From: Sthenelais limicola
Lineage: Eukaryota > Annelida > Polychaeta > Phyllodocida > Sigalionidae
Length of the DNA: 64,000 nucleotides
NCBI GenBank assembly: GCA_942159475.1
Contig: OW804098.1
Span: 2,022,383 to 2,086,382, forward strand
Reading direction: 5' to 3'
Shown here in pieces: positions 56,100 to 64,000 of the stretch; position 1 is the stretch's first letter, and each line of letters begins with the position of its first letter. Under the pieces are notes generated by a model, which did not search any database, was not told the origin of the DNA, and saw nothing but the letters and a program-made list of their open reading frames with translations. The position numbers were made by a program, and so were the translations under genes.

Positions 56100-57270
56100 T
56101 AATAGGCAATCAAAGATTATTTTGTATGCAGAAGACATTGTGTTATATAAGAGTGGTAGAAACCTACAGGAGGTGATTGACCTTCAGGGAGACTGAGACA
56201 CTATTTAATTGGCCCTAGTCCGTCACTGACATTGATTACATAACAAATAGCTTTGATCATTTTTACATTCAAAGTGTCATTTAATTGACTTAGAGTACAT
56301 AAACAGTTAAGAATAGAATTTTTATTCAAGTTTGTCAGATACAAGAAAAGGACATGCTATTTTAAAGTTAGACATACTAATGTTAAATCTTCCATCTGGC
56401 CCTAGTCCGACATTTTTACATTCAAAGTGTCATTCAATTGACTTATAGTACATACAGAGTCAAGATCGGATCATGTTATCCTTCACATTTATACAATGAA
56501 ATTTTCATTAGAAGTATTACTGGACTATTTCTAACATCGATAGTCATATTACAAGTACCTTATGTATAAAGTAAATTAATGCAAGAAAATCTGAAGTTAT
56601 AATCAGTGGGAATAGGCATTTGTTAAGAAATAATTACATTCCACAAAGGGTCATGACTACACACTTGAATCTCAAGGCGGTTTCACAATTCACAATTTTA
56701 TTAGCTTGGTATTAATATTGACCGTGAGGTGAACTTTGAGCCAAATGCTGCACTTATAATGAATAATACGATACATTATTTATCTCGCATTAGAACATTA
56801 AATGACTGTAAACGCAGCGCTGGAAGATTTTAAAAGTATGATAATTCCCTCAGTCGACTACCAGCTGATTTTTCTAACAGCCTTTAACATGAAGACGTTA
56901 ACACGGGTACAATGCTAACAAAACAGGGCGTGAAGAATTTGCCTTGGCTCAGAGCCACACAGGCCTGTTACAAAGCTACACCATGATGCAGTTGATGACT
57001 ATACATAGACGGTCTCAATTCAATATTGCTAAATGTTCTTTCACACCAAGGTTAATAAACCTGAATCACTGAAGGAACGTCAGAACCAGAAGGGACGGGA
57101 CCCCCGTCCTTGTCCCGCCCTTACTGAGGTCAAATAACTTTAAAAAATAACTCTTGTATAACATATATTATATAACATCTGCTCTGTCTGGAATGAACTA
57201 CCAAGAGACCCAAGGCAAACGGTTGACTTTGTTACTTTAAGAAATTGGTGAGAGAGTTTTTCGGTTTGTT
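56100..57270 (+). pseudogene. Decayed non-LTR retrotransposon (LINE) reverse transcriptase 3' half
   Basis: Frames broken by stops and shifts still read, in order: IILYAEDIVLYKSGRNLQEV (RT active-site region, YADD changed to YAED, about 56115); INIDREVNFEPNAALIMNNT and HYLSRIRTLND (about 56715-56810); and SVWNELPRDPRQTVDFVT (about 57185), the typical WNxLP tail. These are the landmarks of a LINE RT C-terminal half. Much sequence in between is lost. Not functional. Confidence 0.7.
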
Positions 57271-57351
57271 TTAAATTTTCTGAGCCCTTGTTGATACTGA
57301 TTGAACTGTATTCTCAGCTTACTATGTGGCTTACTAGGTGTGTATTATGCA

Positions 57352-57587
57352 GGGACTCCAGTATGGGAAAAACGGCCAAAAACGGCTGCGACGAATTTTT
57401 TGCGACGAAATATCTAATCAAATTAGATATTTTGCAATTGTTGGCAACAAATAAATGTGTTGCCGACAACCTATTTTACCCCCTCTTCCACTAGAATTTT
57501 TAGTCATGTCGAATTTTCCGAATTTTTTGTCATGTCGGCGACGAATTCTGCCTGTCGGCACCGTTTTTTATCTATAGTGGAGTTTTG
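57352..57587. mobile_element. Small inverted-repeat element rich in GCCGAC/GTCGGC
   Basis: ACTCCAGTATGGGAAAAACG at the left and the complement of ACTCCACTATAGATAAAAAA CGG at the right. The interior contains TCTAATCAAATTAGATATTT and repeated CGACGAAT. Confidence 0.65.
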
Positions 57588-57836
57588 CTATTACTTTACA
57601 AGGTTCTCTAATTAGCTATTTCAGTTGTCTGCTCGACAAAACATCAGGTGTCGGTGGAAGACCACCTGAGGGTGAACTGCTGTTGTGTCAACCGTTGTTG
57701 AGTTAATCACATATAATCAAACAACAAAAGTTATTTGTATTTGTACTGCTTTATTTGATCCTTTTTCCACATGTTGCCATAAGATTAATCTTTCTGTTCA
57801 TTTCACGACCAGATTGTTTATACTGTTTTCTGCAGA

Positions 57837-57966
57837 TGTTGCATCATTCTACCAAGTGCTACTGTCATGCCTGTGTGCTCCTGACCCAGTCCATTCTGCC
57901 TGTGGAGTCTGGCGTCCCATGAGGGGGGCCAGAAGGTCATCTGAAGTAGAAGGACAGTATACATAG
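57837..57966 (+). other. Candidate non-coding or 3'-UTR exon
   Basis: Acceptor CTGTTTTCTGCAG, a GC-richer stretch of 130 bp, then TAG|GTAATT as donor. A further acceptor, CTGTTTTTTCTGCAG, is at 58063. One frame is open (VASFYQVLLSCLCAPDPVHS) to a stop at the donor. Confidence 0.25.
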
Positions 57967-58083
57967 GTAATTGTGTCTCTACTCATTATAAACATCATTA
58001 TTAGTATTTCTTCGGAATTACAGACATACAAGTATCTACTATGTTAAACTGTTTTTTCTGCAGCTGGGAAGTGAATGAAAGAC

Positions 58084-58195
58084 TGAAGTGCTTCCCAACC
58101 ACTGGTGCGCGGAGGCCTCGCTCGACCACTAGCGACCTCTAGAAATTACACTGGTCACACCCCCTGGTGTGTGTGATCCACAGGAAAAAATAATC
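58084..58195. mobile_element. hAT-like terminal fragment
   Basis: AGTGCTTCCCAACCACTGGT GCGCGG resembles the CAGTGxTTCxCAACC termini of hAT elements. No second end or transposase is seen. Confidence 0.4.
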
Positions 58196-58387
58196 AAAAT
58201 ATTATAATTGGGAGTTCAGAAGTAAGCGATGATAAGGGATCCCTAATTGTTTCCTTTGTTTACATTATAATTTATCCTTGACGTATGACTATTTTCCCTT
58301 TTTGAAATGAAAATTACCACATTGTTGGAAAGTTTGAGAACTAAATTTATTAAATTAAAACAAAACAAATCCAGAATGCATTACAAA

Positions 58388-58490
58388 AGATGAGTCACGG
58401 ATCATATTGGAAAGGACAAGACCAAGTGAATGCCACTGATGGTAAACATTAAGGACATCTAATGAAATAATAAGTACCTTGATATGTTAA
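58388..58490. mobile_element. Family-A MITE fragment
   Basis: GATGAGTCACGGATCATATT, then GGTAAACATTAAGGACATCT, matching the left interior of the family. Confidence 0.55.
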
Positions 58491-59387
58491 ACCAAGAACC
58501 AAAGCAATATTTCTTGGGACCAATCCATTCTAAATTAGTTAAGTGTACTGCTGAGTTATGTCTTCCGAAAAGCTAAATACATTTTTTATTTTTTTACTTT
58601 ATCCAGGTGATTAGTACCGGCATGCTAATGGTAAGAGAAATATGGTGGTCTTAGCATCGAAATCAAACAAGGTCATCTGTTTTGTCATTTATAAATGTCA
58701 GACTACATGGAATTTGCTCAAACCTGTCGCTCACAGGATCGAGGACAAAATTACATTTAGAAAGTTCACTCAGCAACTTCTTGCACCATTTGGAAACGCC
58801 TTGAAATTGTTTATAGTATATTTAAATAACTATAATTTGTTAAATATATTAGCTTATTGCTGCGCCCAAAAGTGCTCATTGCCTTTAAGTATTTGTAAGG
58901 TTGTTCTTCACCGAAAGTGCTTCGGCTCCAATGTTTAAATGATGATCTATGATCACTTATTATGTATCAAATATGTCAGTTGGTATTGTAACTGTATAAT
59001 AACCGCATATTATGTCCTTCAATGTAATTACTCATCTCATCTGCATGTTAGTATTAAGAACTAAGTTCTGAACATTTAACTGTAACAACTTTCAAAAACG
59101 AAAACTCAAGTAGGCAGTCATAGAAAGAGCTGTCTGGCAAGGTAGAGAATTGACCGACCCATTGTATCAAGATCCACAATAAAGAATTTTTGAATTTGAA
59201 TTTGATTACATTAGGGTTTGGCCTTTGCCACTCCTGCTTTATTGAGGATCAGGCAACATGGCTTGTTTTAACCTCATCCCGGACTTGTTAATATTATGTT
59301 TGTTTGATGTCTTTCGGATTTTAGGATGAGGAAGGATTTGCCGGAATTAAATGAGATGAAGTATTAAAGGAATGAATATAGTGTGTT

Positions 59388-59440
59388 ATGATAGGTTTAG
59401 AACATTGTGACTCATGTTTCTTTAACATATCACATATGGT
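59388..59440. mobile_element. Family-A MITE right-end fragment
   Basis: ATTGTGACTCATGTTTCTTT AACATATCACATATGG fits the family terminus. Confidence 0.45.
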
Positions 59441-60399
59441 TATCCCACTGATGAGGACAACAATCCATGTATACGCTACACATTTAACAATTAAATTAAA
59501 GAATAAAAGGACAGGTCCCTTGTTGAATTGAGATCCGTAGATGTATGCACCTAACAAACGTCCCTGGTCCTTTTTAATGATTTAACAAGTTATAAGTTTA
59601 TTAAGTTAATCAATCATTTAATGAACTATTTTTCTGTTTAACTTTATAATCAGTTTAAGTTAATGTATATATTGTGCGTTTCCGAAGGAAACGAATTCTA
59701 CGGTCAACTATTTGTGCGCAATGGCTAGATTATGAATATCAGACGTACTGTAATCTGAAATGCCTCGAATGTCTGTATTAGAAGAACACAGGAGTGGAAG
59801 TAAAATTCAGTTTATTAACAACTAGGAAAGTTGCATGCTCCCTGTTTACAATTAAAGGCAGTTGGATAAACATGAAAGTACAATGCAAGGGAATTAGACA
59901 TAAGACATCAAACAACATATTGTAATCTAATAATACACAATTGTCTTTTAGTCTTTCAATTCCGAGCTTGTCTGTCTCCAAGACTTGAAACCCAGAAATC
60001 CCAAAGGGTGTAGTAGGTGTAGATCACTCAGATTCAGTCATGGGTTGTCCTCTCTAAATGGGTTCCTCTCAAAACCTATACAGTGGCCTTAAGTGGGTTA
60101 ATCAAACCAAGATAGCCAATAGAATACAACAAAATGTCAACCAATAGGATGTCACACTGGCCTTCAGGGATTTACTGCAGAGATGGTAGAAGGTTGTCAA
60201 TCAAGCAGTCCTTGCATAAGTGCAAAGTTAGTAGTGTTGGTGTGAATTACATCACACAGAGATGGGCATCCAGATATCCTCCCAGATAAGTGTCCACACT
60301 CCTCACACCAATCCTCAACCAACACCTCAAAATGTATCACATGAACTTGCTACTCAGGATGATTGACAGAATGGTACCCAATTCACTAACATTCACGAT

Positions 60400-60501
60400 T
60401 TTTTTTAAAAAAAAATACCGTAGAATGTAAAAAGGTCAGAATCATTTGACAGTTCATTAACTTGCCTATATGTAGCCTGGGAAATCAGGGTGGTCCCGGT
60501 T
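60400..60501 (-). CDS. Candidate terminal exon following the Pro/Thr-rich exon
   Basis: Strong acceptor TTTTCTTTTTCAG at 60502. One phase gives NRDHPDFPGYI and stop; another gives TGTTLISQATYRQVNELSND and continues to a stop near 60400. Which phase is used decides the protein tail. Confidence 0.3.
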
Positions 60502-60967
60502 CTGAAAAAGAAAACATTATTTTATTTAGTATGTTATTTTCCATACAATTAACCATCAGAAAATGACAGTTATATTACATTAAGGCAAGTACAATATCAA
60601 TGCAGGCTCTCAGTTCTGTTGACATGTTTATTCAGGAAATGGTATGGCATGCCCCAAGTAAGTGTTGTGGCTCGGGTTAAACACATCATTTTTGTTTGGA
60701 TAATAATGATTTTCCACTCACGGCTGTGACTCACTTGAGTTTTAGATAAAATACAGTACTTTGGTGATATTATTAATCTATGTTATTAATATTTTTGCTT
60801 ATAGAATCTTTGTAGCGAAAATTTCATTGGATCAACAATAATTGTATCAACAATATATTCAATATTTGTTGTTATAATTATTATGATTATAACCACTGGC
60901 TAAGTGCAACCATGAATCAGTGTGAAAATTGTATGCAGAATATTTTGCATCTGTTGCATTGACTTAC

Positions 60968-61060
60968 TTTTCGGAGGAGGTTTTGTAGGTACTGATGGTG
61001 GCCTGGGCTGGGGTGGTTGTGGGGGTGGGGGTGGTGGGGCAGGCTGAGGTTTCTTCAATA
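60968..61060 (-). CDS. Candidate Pro/Thr-rich exon
   Basis: Ends at a consensus donor (CCGAAAA|GTAAGT). One frame gives PAPPPPPPQPPQPRPPSVPT KPPPK. If joined to the transmembrane exon through the AG at CCTCAG, another frame gives TTPTPTTTPAQATISTYKTS SE, which stays open into the next exon (60501). The acceptor is weak, so the left limit and the frame are uncertain. Confidence 0.3.
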
Positions 61061-61302
61061 CAATAATCATCATAATTATTTCAATTGCTTTTGGGGTTGC
61101 AACATCCACGGGAGACTATTTTACAGTGGACCCAGCATTTTACAGCAAAGACGAAAGGCTGGCTATAAAACCGTCATGAATCACATAATCTACTGAATCA
61201 GTTATAATTATGGTTTTATCCCAATTAGCTTTAATGTTTAAGTTTTGCATGCTAGCCATCGGAGGATCACGTTTGTAGTTTGACTGGTTAACAACACATT
61301 TA

Positions 61303-61375
61303 CAATAGGGGGTTTGCATGTGCCACGGCGCATGTCTGTTACAGTGTATCGTGGGATGGATTCTGTTAAAATTGA
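61303..61375. mobile_element. Family-B MITE fragment
   Basis: ACAATAGGGGGTTTGCATGT GCCACGGCGCATGTCTGTTA; truncated where an ATTGA microsatellite and a LINE/SINE-like tail begin. Confidence 0.7.
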
Positions 61376-61512
61376 ATTGAATTGAATTGAAAAATCTTTT
61401 ATTTGTCATAAACGTCACAACAGGTACAACATATGGAAAGAAAAAATGACAAATTGGTATACAGACTTCTGGGATAGTCCCATTTCTTCCAGTCGTTACC
61501 ATTAATTTTGGA
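61376..61512. mobile_element. Second copy of the tail-like repeat, with (ATTGA)n
   Basis: ATTGAATTGAATTGAAAAAT CTTTTATTTGTC and CGTTACCATTAATTTTGG, matching 34325-34490. It interrupts the family-B MITE fragment before it. Confidence 0.6.
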
Positions 61513-61594
61513 ATAATTATAGAAAAAAACTAAACTCGAGATTAACAAATGGCAATCTGACTTATAAATAGAAATATTTTTATCAATGTAAGTA

Positions 61595-61895
61595 TTAGGA
61601 CATCTAATAAGTATTTCTATATTTTAGGTTTGAAATTTTTATTTTTGAAAGAAAAAATTGTAATATTTTAAATTAAATGTGTCTGTCGAGTATAAAGGAA
61701 TATTACTAGGGTATATGTCGATGGTGTAAAGTAGCTATACATTATATAACATGCACTTAGAAATCCATGGATATATTCAGTGTAACCTTACTGCCTCGAG
61801 ATTTGGAAAAAAGTATTCATGCTAGGAATAAGGGTTATGCACCCATAAACGGAAACATTCCCACAGACATCGTGTGGGGAAAACGCTTTGAAAAA
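61595..61895. mobile_element. Family-A MITE, eroded copy lacking both ends
   Basis: Shares ATTAGGACATCTAATAAGTA, TTTGGAAAAAAGTATTCATG-type interior and AACGCTTTGAAAAAA with the full copy about 150 bp downstream. Confidence 0.6.
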
Positions 61896-62046
61896 AATAA
61901 TATTGTTACAACTAGTGTAACACAAAAGGTAACGAAGTATTGAAGTTTGAAGAAGTATTTATTCCTGGTACAGGTATATAATGTGATGGTATAACCTAGT
62001 TGGAATCCGGCAGGTAACTAACTGGATAGGGCACAGGCAGTCCCTT

Positions 62047-62465
62047 ATATGTGATCCGTTTTAGGAAAATAAGTCATAAGTCGCAAAATATAGATTTTGA
62101 GATATCATCATATTTGAAAAGAGGAGATCAAGCCGATTCCAACGATAGTAAACATTAATGACATTTAATAAGTATTTCTATATTTCAAATGTGATATCCT
62201 TTTTTTTTTTTTTTAAAAAAGAGTTTGCAATATCTTAGGGGTGGACAATTACTAGCAAAGAAGCTAAAGATACTCTATAAGATGACTTTAGTAATGCAAG
62301 ATATATTTAATACAATGTCTTGAAATTTGGTACATGTATTTATGCTACTAGCAGCTCCGAGAACTCCAAAAATGAAAACATAAGCAAGGGTTCTTATGAA
62401 TAATCTACTTTGAAAAATGTCAATTTTGCGACTTGTGACTAATTTTCCTGAAACACACCACATAT
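62047..62465. mobile_element. Family-A MITE, complete (419 bp)
   Basis: Left ATATGTGATCCGTTTTAGGA; right TTTTGCGACTTGTGACTAAT TTTCCTGAAACACACCACATAT. The two ends pair over about 45 bp. No transposase is encoded. Confidence 0.88.
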
Positions 62466-62829
62466 CTGGGTTAATGAACAATGGTTCATTAGCCCCAGCT
62501 CTGATTGGCCATGTGGGCGTCGGCCAATGGGTGATGCCCAGGTGGTCAGTCTGAATGTGACTGCCATGGGGGAAGGAGGCACAGGTAAAATGAACTAAAA
62601 TTTTAGGGATGTATACTTAGGACACATTAAGGTATAACAATATCAATTTATTCAATTCTGACTTATTTTAATTACTGTGACACGTCACAATTATAAAAGA
62701 TAAAGTAGTATAAATATAAACCCTGATAGGTACCTAAGCCAGGACAGCAGTTTTGAGAATGTTACCTTTAAAAAATGGAAGAGTGAGGATTCAGCTTTGT
62801 CTATTTGACTACTTTCCATTGAAACTTAC

Positions 62830-63010
62830 CGGTGTGGGACAAGTCCTTAGTCCAAGGTCTGTGGGTTAAAACCAAACAATTAAGCATTGTTAGTATAATG
62901 ATTATCACTGTTGCTATAACTCTCACATACAAACTACAAGGATTCGATAATTTCAATACGGAAGTCTTTGAAAATGAAGATAGTGTGTTACCTACATGCT
63001 TTGGGCAGAA
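62830..63010 (-). CDS. Candidate exon encoding a transmembrane segment
   Basis: Strong acceptor TTTTCTCTAATTGCAG and strong donor G|GTAAGTTT bound 181 nt open in one frame: FCPKHVGNTLSSFSKTSVL, then YVRVIATVIIIILTMLNCLV, then LTHRPWTKDLSHTG. The middle part is a clear transmembrane helix. Upstream exons would lie beyond about 63 kb. The partner exon may be the Pro/Thr-rich one at 60968. Confidence 0.45.
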
Positions 63011-63439
63011 CTGCAATTAGAGAAAATAGAATACAAAGGTTAGATAGAACTGTATAGCGATACAAACACAATAACATACACCAATTTTGATTTCAATTGT
63101 ATTTAATTGATACATGAAGATGTACACAACAGTATGTCCTGAACTATATTTACCCTTATATATTCCATTACTATATATATTCATTGTCCCCACGCCTGAA
63201 TTGTTTTGTGTGCTGCACGCTTATTATCTAAATGTTAGGAAAGTGATCATTGGGGAAAGGAATGCATGGAATGTAGCGTTAGGTTGTGGAATGAAGCACT
63301 GAATTACTTCAACTGAAACTTCCTATTAAGGTTAGCTTTAGCTAGCACACACTAAAATGAAGAACACTACCCTGGTAACATGCATATAATAAATATTCAT
63401 ACATGCACTAAACCAGCCGCTTTGTTTGTCTGACATGTT

Positions 63440-63672
63440 TCTGCGTCCTCCTGTCTGTATCTCCTGTATGTATCTCCTGTCTGTATCTCCTGTCTGTATC
63501 TCCTGTCTGTACCTCCTGTATGTACCTCCTGTCTGTACCTCCTGTATGTACCTCCTGTATGTACCTCCTGTATGTACCTCCTGTATGTACCTCCTGTCTG
63601 TACCTCCTGTATGTACCTCCTGTATGTACCTCCTGTCTGTATCTCCTGTCTGTATCTCCTGTCTCCTCCCGC
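63440..63672. repeat. 13-bp minisatellite, about 18 copies
   Basis: TATCTCCTGTCTG with alternation of TAT or TAC and CTG or ATG. It produces a spurious Cys/Leu/Tyr-rich ORF. Confidence 0.9.
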
Positions 63673-64000
63673 TAAAGTCAGTCTATATCCGTGTTTGTCA
63701 CGCAGGCGCAGTGGGGCCTTGACCCAGCGTGACCCAGAGCTGGGAGATAGAGCGTGACCATATAGTACACATTTGTCGGCTTATATATGAACATGTGGGT
63801 CAGACTGACAGAAACAAGTGCTTTTCACACTTGGTTTGTAGAGGAATTCGACCATTTACTAAACGTTTTTCATAGAGATATTATTATTATTGCCACTTTT
63901 TGGTAAAAATAAATGGTGAACCATGATAGGGGGAACTATGATATGCATCAAGTTATATCAAGCCATCAAGTCATATATTAAGCCAATTTGTTGTTGTTGT
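63673..64000. other. Window end, no feature recognised
   Basis: No ORF, repeat copy or splice pattern that I can support. Confidence 0.4.

Noticed and set aside
63426..63757. Cys/Tyr/Leu-rich ORFs near the window end
   Set aside because: Translation of the 13-bp minisatellite (13 residues per three units), not a protein.
43448..64000. A third GBP gene in the right part of the window
   Set aside because: No P-loop, DTEG or TARD-type exon was found beyond GBP-B on either strand.

Overview
The window is nuclear DNA from an invertebrate animal. It is AT-rich, its genes are split by introns with ordinary GT/AG boundaries, and it is crowded with short inverted-repeat (MITE-like) elements. The gene content fits an invertebrate metazoan. 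The sequence does not let me name a species.

Two host genes can be reconstructed with confidence. They are tandem guanylate-binding-protein (GBP, dynamin-superfamily large GTPase) paralogues on the minus strand: GBP-B (41519 to 32665, ten coding exons, 650 aa) and, downstream, GBP-A (28877 to 7215, ten coding exons, 751 aa). Their exon sizes and splice phases match exon for exon. Both keep the P-loop, the DTEGLGD G3 motif and a TARD G4 motif, followed by a helical domain and a long coiled coil. The ends differ. GBP-B starts with a textbook N-myristoylation signal (MGNKAS), while GBP-A ends in a hydrophobic segment, so the two may be tethered to membranes differently. GBP-A also carries a 92-bp tandem array in the intron after the G3 exon; each unit repeats the G3-coding exon end together with its splice donor.

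GBP-A intron 6 (after exon 6) holds an apparently young, intact 11.6-kb Ty3/Gypsy-type LTR retrotransposon (11479-23083, minus strand). Its two 473-bp LTRs look identical. It has gag, an in-register -1 slippery heptamer, pol (protease, RT, RNase H, integrase with a four-AT-hook tail) and a third 780-aa ORF in the envelope position. That third ORF encodes a zinc-finger, SR-rich and coiled-coil protein, not an envelope. The element sits inside an older MITE, with a 4-bp target duplication.

Other regions: 1-7200 is intergenic with MITEs, a 12-bp minisatellite and a foldback repeat. 28.9-32.7 kb is the spacer between the GBPs. 37.6-38.3 kb (GBP-B intron 4) holds a gag-like 207-aa ORF. 42-64 kb is mostly repeat-derived: several MITE families, a 2.2-kb foldback element built from short palindromes and a decayed LINE. 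It also has a few small exon-like islands (about 47.8, 50.3-51.1, 57.8, and 60.4-63.0 kb) that may be pieces of further genes. No rRNA, tRNA or CRISPR array was recognised.
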